This document shows, piece by piece, positions 1 to 7,840 of a stretch of DNA of 64,000 nt. The position numbers and the translations under genes are program-made. The first letter of the stretch is position 1. Each line of letters begins with the position of its first letter. The stretch lies in contig DASYXI010000024.1 in the NCBI GenBank assembly GCA_035934995.1, positions 31,800-95,799 of the forward strand, in the 5' to 3' direction. Below the pieces are notes generated by a model, which searched no databases, was not told where the DNA came from, and saw only the letters and a program-made list of their open reading frames with translations. This stretch comes from REEB95 sp035934995 (GTDB taxonomy: Bacteria; Pseudomonadota; Alphaproteobacteria; ATCC43930; CGMCC-115725).

Positions 1-812
1 CGGTCGGCGTCTGCAGCGTGCTCAAGCCCGACGACATCGCCTTCGGCACTTATCGCGGCCACGCGCTTTATCTTGCGAAAGGCGGCGACCTCAAGCGTAT
101 GATTGCTGAACTCTACGGCAAGCGTGACGGCAGCGCCGGCGGCAAGGCCGGGTCGATGCACCTCATCGACATCGGCGTTGGCGTGATGGGCACGTCGGCC
201 ATTGTCGCGACGACGGTTCCGCAGGCGGTTGGCTACGCCTTCGCACTCAAATCGCGTAAAAGCAAATCCATCGTGGTTTCGTTCTTCGGCGAAGGCGCGA
301 TGGACGAAGGCGTCTCTTACGAGAGCCTGAACTTCGCCGCGCTGCGGAAATTGCCGATCCTTTTCATTTGCGAGAACAACCATTACGCGATTTATTCGCA
401 TGTCCGGGATCGGATGCCGGAGCCCAATCCTTGCGAACGCGCTGGCGTGTTCAAGATTCCGGCTCAGAAGATCGAGCACGGCGATACCTTCAAAATCCGT
501 GCGGCCAGCGAAAAGGCTGTCGACAAAATTCGCGCCGGCGGCGGGCCGCGCTTCATCGAATGCATGACTTACCGTTGGCGCGACCATGTCGGTCCGGAAG
601 AGGACCGGCGTTGGAAATACCGCTCCGACGCCGAGCTCGACGAATGGATCAAGCGCGACGAAGTCGCCCGTATCGGCGGAATGCTGGGCAGCGACGCCCG
701 GCGCGCGATTGAGCGCGAAGTCGACGCCGAGATCGCCGAGGCCTTTGCCTTCGCGGAAAAAAGCTCCTTCCCCGGCCCTGCCGAGCTCGGAACAAATGTC
801 TTCCATGCGTAA
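1..812 (+). CDS. ThDP-dependent dehydrogenase E1 component, alpha subunit (5' truncated)
   Basis: The reading frame is open from base 3, so the true start lies outside the window; 269 residues are visible. The protein matches the alpha subunit of two-subunit 2-oxoacid dehydrogenase E1 enzymes: YRGHA and GGKAGSMH near the visible N-terminus, then the ThDP/Mg motif GEGAMDEG followed about 25 residues later by ENNHYA. The GHS loop of pyruvate dehydrogenase is DHV here. Its stop overlaps the start of the beta subunit. There is no lipoyl E2 or E3 gene nearby; the downstream genes are nucleotide-sugar enzymes. I infer that it works with the beta subunit in decarboxylating an oxoacid and transferring the two-carbon unit to a keto-sugar, rather than in central metabolism. 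The family is certain, the sugar role is inference. Confidence 0.85.
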   Translation, partial: VGVCSVLKPDDIAFGTYRGHALYLAKGGDLKRMIAELYGKRDGSAGGKAGSMHLIDIGVGVMGTSAIVATTVPQAVGYAFALKSRKSKSIVVSFFGEGAMDEGVSYESLNFAALRKLPILFICENNHYAIYSHVRDRMPEPNPCERAGVFKIPAQKIEHGDTFKIRAASEKAVDKIRAGGGPRFIECMTYRWRDHVGPEEDRRWKYRSDAELDEWIKRDEVARIGGMLGSDARRAIEREVDAEIAEAFAFAEKSSFPGPAELGTNVFHA

Positions 813-1860
813 CTCGAACCGCAGTCTGACTTATGCGCAGGCGCTTTACGAAGCGACGCGGCAAGAGATGGAACGCGATTCCGGCGTTTTCGTCTTCGGC
901 CTGGGTGTCGACGATCCGAAGGGCATGTACGGAACCACACTCGATCTGCACAAGCTGTTTGGCGCCGATCGCAATTTCGATACGCCGCTATCCGAAGATG
1001 CGATGACCGGTGTGGCGATCGGCGCGGCACTCGCCGGTATGCGGCCGATTCACGTGCATCAACGCATGGACTTCCTGCTGCTGTGCCTGAACCAACTGAT
1101 CAATATCGCCGCCAAGAGCAGCTATATGTTCAACGGCGCGGTTTCGGTGCCGATCGTGGTGCGCGGCATCATCGGCCGGTCATGGGGCCAGGGCGCGCAG
1201 CACAGCCAGGCTCTGCATTCTTATTTCATGCACGTTCCTGGCATCAAGGTGGTGGCGCCGGCGACGCCGCACGACGCCAAAGGGTGCCTGATCGCGGCGA
1301 TCCGCGACAATAACCCGGTCGTGTTCATGGAGCATCGCATGCTCTACGGCAACGCGGGCATCGTGCCCGAGGAACCGTTTGCGACGCCGCTCGGCCACGC
1401 CCGTACCCTGACCGCAGGCGACGATGTCACCATCGTCGCGATCAGCCACATGGTCGTTGAAGCCCTGCGCGCAAAGCACCTGTTGGAGGAAGTCGGCATC
1501 GCCGCCGAAGTGATCGATCCGGTGACGCTCGCGCCGCTCGACATGGATACGATCGCGGCCTCGGTTGAACGCACCGGCCGGATTCTTGCCGTCGACAACA
1601 GTTGGACGATGTGCGGCACGAGTGCCGAGATTCTGGCACAGCTTACCGAACGCCTGCAGGGTAAACGCCAGTTCAGGGCCGCCCGAATGGGTTACGCGCC
1701 GGTTCCCTGCCCGACCACCAAGCCGCTCGAGAATCTGTTCTATCCGAACGCCAAGACAATCGCGCAGCGGGCCTATTCTCTGGTCAAGGGCAATGGCGCA
1801 AGCTGGGACCCGGCCGTATCCGAAGCGACCGAAATCTCGGAATTTAAAGGACCATTCTGA
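796..1860 (+). CDS. ThDP-dependent dehydrogenase E1 component, beta subunit
   Basis: A 354-residue transketolase-like beta subunit of an E1 enzyme. It carries DTPLSEDAMTGVAIGAAL, which holds the conserved active-site Glu of PDH beta subunits, and a central HSQALHSYFMHVPGIKVV segment followed by the C-terminal transketolase domain. The start is chosen at ATG 796, with ATG 805 as the alternative. Either overlaps the alpha stop, so the two are translationally coupled. The open frame extends back to 586, but that part only shadows alpha. It should form the alpha2beta2 enzyme with the upstream gene. The next gene follows at once, which ties the pair to the sugar operon. Confidence 0.88.
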   Translation: MSSMRNSNRSLTYAQALYEATRQEMERDSGVFVFGLGVDDPKGMYGTTLDLHKLFGADRNFDTPLSEDAMTGVAIGAALAGMRPIHVHQRMDFLLLCLNQLINIAAKSSYMFNGAVSVPIVVRGIIGRSWGQGAQHSQALHSYFMHVPGIKVVAPATPHDAKGCLIAAIRDNNPVVFMEHRMLYGNAGIVPEEPFATPLGHARTLTAGDDVTIVAISHMVVEALRAKHLLEEVGIAAEVIDPVTLAPLDMDTIAASVERTGRILAVDNSWTMCGTSAEILAQLTERLQGKRQFRAARMGYAPVPCPTTKPLENLFYPNAKTIAQRAYSLVKGNGASWDPAVSEATEISEFKGPF

Positions 1861-1870
1861 CGTGAGCGGT

Positions 1871-3151
1871 ATGACAGACAAATTGCTCGAAGACGTCCGC
1901 GCCAGCGTCACCGCTTATTGCCGCGCGCGGCACGATTTCTCATTCAAGCCGGATAAGCCGGTGGTGCGGCTGCACGAGCCGACGTTCAGCGGCGAAGAGA
2001 TCAACGCCGCGCTCGAATGCATGCTGACCACACACGTCACGATGGGTGCCAAGGTCAAAGCCTTCGAACGGCAGTTCGCCGATAAGTACGGCTTCAAGAA
2101 CGGCATCATGGTCAATTCCGGCTCATCGGCCAACCTGCTGGCTGTTGCCGCCCTTGCCAATCCACAGACAAAAGACGGGTTGAGGCCCGGCGATGAAGTC
2201 ATCGTCCCCGCGCTTTCTTGGTCGACGACCGTGTGGCCGCTCGTGCAGTCGGGATTGGTGCCGGTGATCGTCGACATTGACCCGAAGACGCTCAACATCG
2301 ATCCCGCCGAGATCGAGCGTGCCATCGGGCCGAAGACCAAAGCCGTGATGATCGTGCCGGTTTACGGCAATCCCTGCGACATGGATGCGATCGTCGACAT
2401 TTGCCGCCGCAAATCCCTGACTCTCATCGAAGATTGTTGCGAGGCGCTCGGCGCGACCTACGACGGCAAGCCGCTCGGCAAGTTCGGTCGCGTCGGAACC
2501 TTCAGCTTCTATTATTCGCACCACATGACGACGCTCGAAGGCGGCATTTGCGTCACGGACGATTTCGACTATGCCGAAACGATGCGCATTCTGCGTGCGC
2601 ACGGCTGGATCCGCGAGGTCGAAGACAAGGCCCGCTGGAAAAACCAGTTCCCAGAAATCCACGAACGATTCCTGTTCGTCAATCTCGGTTACAATTTGCG
2701 CGCCACCGAGCTGCAAGGCGCCATGGGTTCGGTGCAACTGCCGAAGCTCGACGGCTACATCAAACGCCGGCGCGACAATTCCGCATCGCTGCGCCGCGCG
2801 CTCGCGCAATACGGCGAGGTCTTCGATTTCCAGGAAGAGACGCCGAAAGGCTTCCATACCTGGTTTGGATTTTCGGTGACCGTGCGTCCCGAAGCGCCGT
2901 TCAAGACCGCAGAACTCACTGCCGCCCTGGAAGCCGCCCACATCGAAACCCGGCCGATCATTTGCGGTAACATCGCGCGCCAGCCCGCCATGAAGCTGTT
3001 TCCGCATCGCGTCCACGGCGACCTCAAGCACGCCAGCGCCGTCATGGACCGGAGCTTCTCATTCGGCATCCACCAGGACGTCGACGGGACGGCGCGCGAC
3101 TACATCACTGCCCAATTCCGCGCTTTCCTAAAAAGCCGCGGCGTCGTCTAG
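1871..3151 (+). CDS. ColD/RfbH-type PLP-dependent sugar-nucleotide 3-dehydratase
   Basis: DegT/DnrJ/EryC1/StrS fold, 426 residues from ATG 1871 (GTG 1862 is an alternative start). The PLP-contacting Asp is in EDCCEALGA (D188). Where aminotransferases have the Schiff-base Lys in SFYPTK, this protein has SFYYSHH (S216-H217). That Ser-His pair marks the GDP-4-keto-6-deoxymannose 3-dehydratase ColD and, with His, the CDP-sugar dehydrase RfbH/DdhC. The C-terminal half also resembles RfbH (WFGF, GNIARQP). The cysteine cluster that binds the [2Fe-2S] centre in RfbH/E1 is absent, so a Fe-S-free ColD-like mechanism is expected. It should remove the C3 hydroxyl of a 4-keto sugar nucleotide made by the next gene. 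The exact substrate is not visible. Confidence 0.87.
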   Translation: MTDKLLEDVRASVTAYCRARHDFSFKPDKPVVRLHEPTFSGEEINAALECMLTTHVTMGAKVKAFERQFADKYGFKNGIMVNSGSSANLLAVAALANPQTKDGLRPGDEVIVPALSWSTTVWPLVQSGLVPVIVDIDPKTLNIDPAEIERAIGPKTKAVMIVPVYGNPCDMDAIVDICRRKSLTLIEDCCEALGATYDGKPLGKFGRVGTFSFYYSHHMTTLEGGICVTDDFDYAETMRILRAHGWIREVEDKARWKNQFPEIHERFLFVNLGYNLRATELQGAMGSVQLPKLDGYIKRRRDNSASLRRALAQYGEVFDFQEETPKGFHTWFGFSVTVRPEAPFKTAELTAALEAAHIETRPIICGNIARQPAMKLFPHRVHGDLKHASAVMDRSFSFGIHQDVDGTARDYITAQFRAFLKSRGVV

Positions 3152-3160
3152 GAGCAAGTT

Positions 3161-4180
3161 ATGGCGAAGCCGAAGGCCTTCATCACCGGTATTACGGGGA
3201 TGGTCGGCTCGCATCTGGCTGAATTCCTGATCGCCAACACCGATTGGGACATCGACGGCCTGATCCGGTGGCGCAGCCCGCTCGACAACATCGAAAGCCT
3301 CATCCCGCGCATCAACAAGGGCGACCGCGTACGACTGCTCTATGGCGATCTACGCGACACGCTCTCGATCCAAGAGGCGGTTCGGCGCTCCACGCCCGAT
3401 TATGTCTTCCACCTTGCGGCGCAGAGCTTCCCACGAACGAGCTTCGAGGCGCCGCTCGATACCTACGACACCAATATCCAGGGGACAGCGCGTGTGCTCG
3501 ATGCGCTCCGCGTCAACAAGAAGGATGTGGTCATCCACGTTTGCGCCTCGTCCGAAGTGTTCGGCCGCGTGCCGAAAGAAAAACTACCGATCAATGAGGA
3601 ATGCACCTTCCATCCGGCATCGCCTTATGCGGTGTCCAAAGTCGGCACGGACTTGATCGGGCGCTTCTATGCCGAGGCCTACGGCATGACGGTAATGACC
3701 ACCCGCATGTTTACGCACACCGGGCCTCGACGCGGCGATGTCTTTGCCGAATCGACATTTGCGAAGCAGATTGCTCTCATCGAAGCAGGCTTAATTCCGC
3801 CGGTCGTGCAAGTCGGCAATCTCGATTCTCTCCGTACCGTCGCCGATGTCCGCGACGCGGTACGCGCCTATTACATGCTGGTGACGGTAAAGCCGATCCC
3901 GGGCGCCTATTACAACATCGGCGGCACGCACAGCTTGAAGGTCGGCGAAATCCTCGACGCGTTGCTGGCGCTATCGCCGCGGAAGAAGGACATTAAAATT
4001 GAAATCGATCCGGAACGACTGCGGCCGATCGATGCCGACCTGCAAGTCCCCGATACCGCCAAGTTCACCAAGCATACGGGCTGGAAGCCGACGGTTCCCT
4101 TCGATCAGACCATCCGCGATTTGCTCGACTATTGGCGCATGCGGGTGAAGCGCGAAGGCGATCGGTTCCTGCGGCGCTAG
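3161..4180 (+). CDS. GDP-mannose 4,6-dehydratase-like extended SDR
   Basis: A 339-residue NAD(P)-dependent nucleotide-sugar enzyme. It has a Rossmann motif TGITGMVGS (from residue 9), the active-site stretch CASSEVFG with S130 and E132, and the YxxxK pair Y156/K160. The Ser/Thr-x-Glu arrangement is that of 4,6-dehydratases, and THTGPRRGD plus QVGNLDSLRTVADV match the GDP-mannose dehydratase/reductase branch. It starts 9 bases after the previous stop, with GGAGC upstream. It probably makes a GDP-4-keto-6-deoxy sugar for the PLP dehydratase. Because a GDP-heptose enzyme follows, GDP-manno-heptose (as for DmhA/WcbK) is as likely a substrate as GDP-mannose. A 4-reductase role cannot be excluded. 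Confidence 0.85.
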   Translation: MAKPKAFITGITGMVGSHLAEFLIANTDWDIDGLIRWRSPLDNIESLIPRINKGDRVRLLYGDLRDTLSIQEAVRRSTPDYVFHLAAQSFPRTSFEAPLDTYDTNIQGTARVLDALRVNKKDVVIHVCASSEVFGRVPKEKLPINEECTFHPASPYAVSKVGTDLIGRFYAEAYGMTVMTTRMFTHTGPRRGDVFAESTFAKQIALIEAGLIPPVVQVGNLDSLRTVADVRDAVRAYYMLVTVKPIPGAYYNIGGTHSLKVGEILDALLALSPRKKDIKIEIDPERLRPIDADLQVPDTAKFTKHTGWKPTVPFDQTIRDLLDYWRMRVKREGDRFLRR

Positions 4181-4190
4181 CGGCGCGGTC

Positions 4191-5378
4191 ATGCAGGCGG
4201 TCATCCTCGGCGGCGGCAAGGGCACGCGCCTCGCCGCGACCGGGCCGAAACCCCTGATCGAAGCCGGCGGCAAACCATTCCTGGTATATCTGCTCGCCGA
4301 GCTGCGCCGTTTCGGAATCATCGACGCCGTCATCCTCACCGGACCGTTCGCTGACACCTATCGCGCATGCCTCGGCGACGGTAGCCGATTGGGTGTCCAG
4401 CTAAGCTACGTTCCCGAACCGACGCCGGCCGGTACCGGCGGCGCGTTGACCTATGCCGCGTCGCACCTTGCGGCTGAATTTCTGCTGCTCAACGGCGATT
4501 CGTATTTCGACATCAACCTGCTGGATTTGATGACGCGGCGCTTCTCGCCGGATTGGCTCATCGGCCTGGCGCTACGCGAAATCGACGACGCCGCGCGTTA
4601 TGGTGCGGTCGGCTTGGTTGGCGACAATGTCTCTTCCTTCGGCGAAAAAGCGGCCGCCGGCCGCGGCCTGATCAACGCCGGAATTTATCGGCTGCGCCGT
4701 GAGCTGTTGACCGATCTCGGCCCGGCGCCGGTGTCGCTCGAGCACGACGTGATCCCAGGATTGGTTGCACGGGGCCGCGTCCGTGGCGCGGTTTATAGCG
4801 GACATTTCATAGACATCGGTATACCGGCAGACCTTGCGCGCGCCCAGACATTGATGCCGTCGTGGGAGCGGCGGCCGACGGCCTTTCTCGACCGCGACGG
4901 CGTGCTCAATCGCGACCACGGCTACGTGCATCGAAGCGAAGATTTCGAGTGGCTGCCAGGTGCTCGCGAAGCGATCAAGCACTTGAACGACGCCGGCTAT
5001 TTGGCGGTCGTCGTGTCGAACCAGGCCGGCATCGCGCGCGGATTATATGCGCCGGCGGACGTTGAAAGGCTGCATCGCTGGATCAATGCCGAGCTTGCGA
5101 AGGTGGGTGCGCACGTCGACGCGTTCTACTATTGCCCGCACCATCCGACGGAGGGCAAAGGCGAATATCGCCGCGTCTGCGATTGCCGCAAGCCGGCAGC
5201 CGGCATGCTGCTGCAGGCGATCCGCGAATGGCCGATCGATCCGACGCGCAGCTTCATGGTTGGCGACAAGGAAATCGATATGCAGGCCGCGGCGGCAGCC
5301 GGCATCCGCGGCGTGCGGTATTCCGGCGGCAACCTCGACGCGTTGGTCGACGCGGCAATCGCCGATGCGGGCCGATGA
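4191..5378 (+). CDS. Fused heptose-1-phosphate guanylyltransferase / heptose bisphosphate phosphatase (HddC-GmhB)
   Basis: A 395-residue fusion. Residues 1-225 form a nucleotidyltransferase with GGGKGTRL at 7-14, NGDSYFD at 101-107 and a terminal HFIDIG. Residues 228-395 form a GmhB-type HAD phosphatase: FLDRDGVLN (D234, D236), SNQAGIARG, the zinc motif CxH...CDCRKP (C315, H317, C330, C332) and MVGDKEIDM (D359). Together these are the last two chemical steps of GDP-D-glycero-alpha-D-manno-heptose synthesis: removal of the 7-phosphate and transfer of GMP to the 1-phosphate. The sedoheptulose-7-phosphate isomerase and the kinase are not in the window and may lie upstream. The stop overlaps the next ATG. 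Specificity for heptose is inferred from the phosphatase half. Confidence 0.87.
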   Translation: MQAVILGGGKGTRLAATGPKPLIEAGGKPFLVYLLAELRRFGIIDAVILTGPFADTYRACLGDGSRLGVQLSYVPEPTPAGTGGALTYAASHLAAEFLLLNGDSYFDINLLDLMTRRFSPDWLIGLALREIDDAARYGAVGLVGDNVSSFGEKAAAGRGLINAGIYRLRRELLTDLGPAPVSLEHDVIPGLVARGRVRGAVYSGHFIDIGIPADLARAQTLMPSWERRPTAFLDRDGVLNRDHGYVHRSEDFEWLPGAREAIKHLNDAGYLAVVVSNQAGIARGLYAPADVERLHRWINAELAKVGAHVDAFYYCPHHPTEGKGEYRRVCDCRKPAAGMLLQAIREWPIDPTRSFMVGDKEIDMQAAAAAGIRGVRYSGGNLDALVDAAIADAGR

Positions 5379-6142
5379 CCGAGCATCGGACGTGCGCCTT
5401 AAACGACGAATATTTGCTGGCGCACGCGCTTTCGGGAACGCCGCCCGCGCCCGTCGTGCTCGATTTCGGTTGCGGGCAAGGCGGCCTCGTCGCGCTCGGG
5501 CTGGCGCGCGGCGTCGATATTTACGGCACGGATACGTTTACCGGCAATTACGAGAGCTGGTTGCAAGCCTTGCCGGCAGGACTTAGCGGACGCATCCGCA
5601 TCATCGAGAACGGACGCATCCCGTTTAGCGATCGTACGTTCGACATCGTGGTCTCGAACCAGGTGTTCGAGCATATGCCGGCGCCGCGTCCCGCATTGGC
5701 GGAGATCGCGCGTGTTCTCAAACCCGGTGGAGAATTCATTGCAATTTTTCCCCACGCCGGTGTCTGGTTCGAAGGCCATGTCGGCCTCTATTTTGCGCAT
5801 TGGCTGGCGCGGTGGCCGCGACTGCAACGCGCCTATCTACAATGCAGCCATAAGGCCGGCTTCGGCTATTATCGGGAATCCGCCGGCGTTGCCGGTTGGG
5901 CGCACATTCTGAAGGAGGTGGTGTTCTACCACCGCCGACGAGATATCGAGGCGTGGTGGTTGGAGATCTTCGGCAGCCTGCCAGAATCCTTAGCGGACGA
6001 TTGGATGGCCTTTCGCATCGCGGCATCGCCGCGGCTTCGGTGGCTCGCGCCGTTGGCAAGGTCACGCTGGCTTGCAGCACCTCTGGCGCAGATTTGTCAT
6101 CGGCGCGCCGGCTTGGTTATCGCCACAATCAAGCGGTCCTGA
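5375..6142 (+). CDS. Class I SAM-dependent methyltransferase
   Basis: A 255-residue protein with the SAM-binding motif VLDFGCGQG at residues 28-36 and the post-motifs FDIVVSNQVFEH and LKPGGEF, as in the Methyltransf_11 family. The open frame extends back to 5132, but the ATGA overlap with the stop of the HddC-GmhB gene fixes the start at 5375. The C-terminal part has no recognisable second domain. As the last enzyme of the sugar operon it may methylate the finished sugar or glycan; the acceptor is unknown. Confidence 0.85.
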   Translation: MTEHRTCALNDEYLLAHALSGTPPAPVVLDFGCGQGGLVALGLARGVDIYGTDTFTGNYESWLQALPAGLSGRIRIIENGRIPFSDRTFDIVVSNQVFEHMPAPRPALAEIARVLKPGGEFIAIFPHAGVWFEGHVGLYFAHWLARWPRLQRAYLQCSHKAGFGYYRESAGVAGWAHILKEVVFYHRRRDIEAWWLEIFGSLPESLADDWMAFRIAASPRLRWLAPLARSRWLAAPLAQICHRRAGLVIATIKRS

Positions 6143-6174
6143 CCACTGAACGGTGTCCGGCGTTGGTATGGCGT

Positions 6175-6351
6175 ATGACGCGGCAAAGGCAACGGGCACG
6201 ATGTTCGCTGGCGGCGATCAGCTCGCTGCTGCTTCTTGCCGGCTGCGGCATGATGGACACGGTCGAGGAAAAGACGCTGGACACAAAAATGGTCGGCGGC
6301 ACGACGAGCTACATCGGTCATAGCGTCAAATTGACACCAAGCAACCCCTGA
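6175..6351 (+). CDS. Small putative lipoprotein
   Basis: A 58-residue frame starting at ATG 6175. It has a basic N-terminus, a short hydrophobic run LAAISSLLLLAGC and a lipobox LAGC with the lipidated Cys at residue 24, leaving a mature peptide of about 35 residues. It lies 32 bases after the methyltransferase stop and may be the last gene of the sugar operon. No clear ribosome binding site is visible. Tiny entericidin-like lipoproteins of this shape exist, but I recognise no family. Confidence 0.5.
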   Translation: MTRQRQRARCSLAAISSLLLLAGCGMMDTVEEKTLDTKMVGGTTSYIGHSVKLTPSNP

Positions 6352-6715
6352 AAAACGTTTTCAAACCGCCGCACTGCTATGCTGCAGGGCGCGACAGTTT
6401 TATTTCGATTTCGCGCTCCTGGCGATGGAGCTCAGCTGAAGCAACAACCGGGACGCGAGCGCACCGCTCATCTCCGAATAGCCATCGCCGCAGCAGTCGT
6501 CCGACGATGCACACCAACACCACTGGCGCCATCCAAACCCAGGCAATATCGCTAAGCACAATCTGATGGCCGATGATCCAATGCGTCATGCCTGAGATAT
6601 AACACGAAGAGTTATTGTTAAAACGTTAAATTCATTATGAAATCTTGTCACAGCAGCTCCCCTCGTCATTCTGTAGGTGAGCGGCTCGTCCACCACATTC
6701 TTTAGATGGCTTTCT
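6352..6715. other. Low-coding, locally AT-rich intergenic gap between two sugar clusters
   Basis: This stretch separates the plus-strand sugar operon from the minus-strand aminotransferase gene, so both neighbours end here. It holds one weak 70-codon minus-strand frame (listed separately). Bases 6590-6650 are markedly AT-rich for this genome. I see no convincing terminator, tRNA or inverted repeat in it. Confidence 0.5.
6377..6589 (-). CDS. Possible small membrane protein (weak)
   Basis: A 70-codon frame with one hydrophobic stretch (VLSDIAWVWMAPVVLVCIVG) followed by a basic LLRRW, the look of a single-pass membrane peptide. There is no good ribosome binding site at ATG 6589, I recognise no family, and it lies in an otherwise non-coding gap. 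It may be chance. Confidence 0.25.
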   Translation of the reverse strand: MTHWIIGHQIVLSDIAWVWMAPVVLVCIVGRLLRRWLFGDERCARVPVVASAELHRQEREIEIKLSRPAA

Positions 6716-7837
6716 TTAGGTAACCATCTTTTCCACCGCCGCGATCACACGCGCGACGTCCGCTGCAGCCAGTTCCGGAAACATCGGCAGGCTGAGCACC
6801 TCGCGCGCGGCGCGCTCACTTTCACCGAGGCCGCCTGGATCGAGGCCGACGCGGCCACGATAGGCGGGCTGCAAATGCACCGGCACCGGATAATGGATCG
6901 CGGAGCCAATGCCGGCGCGGTCGAGTGCTGCCTGCAAGGCATCGCGCCGTGGCACCCGGATGACATATTGGTGAAAGACATGCGTCGCACCAGCGCGACG
7001 CACCGGCAGGCCGAGACCCGCCTTAGCAAGCTCGCGATCGTAGCGCGCCGCGATCGACGCGCGCCGCGCATTGGCGCGGTCGAGCGTCGGCAGCTTGACG
7101 CGCAGCACCGCAGCCTGAATCGGATCGAGCCGCGTATTCATTCCTGGCATGGCGCTGACATACCGGTCGCCCCAGCCGTATTCGCGTAACGCACGTAGCC
7201 GTAGCGCAAGTTCATTGTCGCTGGTGAGCACTGCGCCGCCATCGCCGACGGCGCCGAGATTCTTGGTCGGATAGAAGCTGAAGCAGGCAACATCGCCGAA
7301 GCTGCCGAGCCGCTTGTTGTCGAGCGTCGCGCCATGGCTCTGAGCGCAATCCTCAATCACCTTGGCGCCGTGTCGCCGCGCCAGTGGCAGCAGCGCACGG
7401 AGATCGGCGGTTTGGCCGTAGAGATGAACGACGATTACCGCACCGATCCGCTCACGGGTCAGAGCGCGCTCGAGTGCTTTCGGGGCCAACGTGTAAGTAG
7501 CGGGATCGATGTCGAGCAGCAGCGGCTTGAAGCCGGCGAGCTCGATCGCGGCGACCGTCGCAACCGCGGTATGCGAAACCGTGGCGACTGTCGCGCCCAA
7601 TGGCAGTCCAAGGGACCGTAGCGCCAGTACCAATGCATCAGTACCAGAGCCAACACCGACTGCATGGCGGCAGCCGATATAGGCGGCAAATTCGCACTCG
7701 AAGGCTTCGACTTCTGGGCCTAGGACGTAACGGCCGCTCGCTAGCACCCGGGCAATCGCGCGATCGATGCGCCCGCGTGCCGCGCGATAGGCCGCGAGCG
7801 GCGCCGCCTGGTGAATGGGTTTACCTCGGTTCACCAT
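6716..7837 (-). CDS. DegT/DnrJ/EryC1/StrS sugar aminotransferase
   Basis: A 373-residue PLP enzyme of the sugar-nucleotide aminotransferase family. The Schiff-base lysine is present in SFYPTKNLGAVGDGG (K192) and the pyridine-contacting Asp in EDCAQSHGA (D163). It is therefore a true transaminase, unlike the His-variant at 1871-3151. It most resembles 3-aminotransferases of the FdtB/QdtB/DesV group, acting on a 3-keto-6-deoxy sugar nucleotide with glutamate as donor; the substrate is not certain. It starts 3 bases after the stop of the upstream epimerase gene, so the two form an operon. Confidence 0.87.
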   Translation of the reverse strand: MVNRGKPIHQAAPLAAYRAARGRIDRAIARVLASGRYVLGPEVEAFECEFAAYIGCRHAVGVGSGTDALVLALRSLGLPLGATVATVSHTAVATVAAIELAGFKPLLLDIDPATYTLAPKALERALTRERIGAVIVVHLYGQTADLRALLPLARRHGAKVIEDCAQSHGATLDNKRLGSFGDVACFSFYPTKNLGAVGDGGAVLTSDNELALRLRALREYGWGDRYVSAMPGMNTRLDPIQAAVLRVKLPTLDRANARRASIAARYDRELAKAGLGLPVRRAGATHVFHQYVIRVPRRDALQAALDRAGIGSAIHYPVPVHLQPAYRGRVGLDPGGLGESERAAREVLSLPMFPELAAADVARVIAAVEKMVT

Positions 7838-7840
7838 CGC

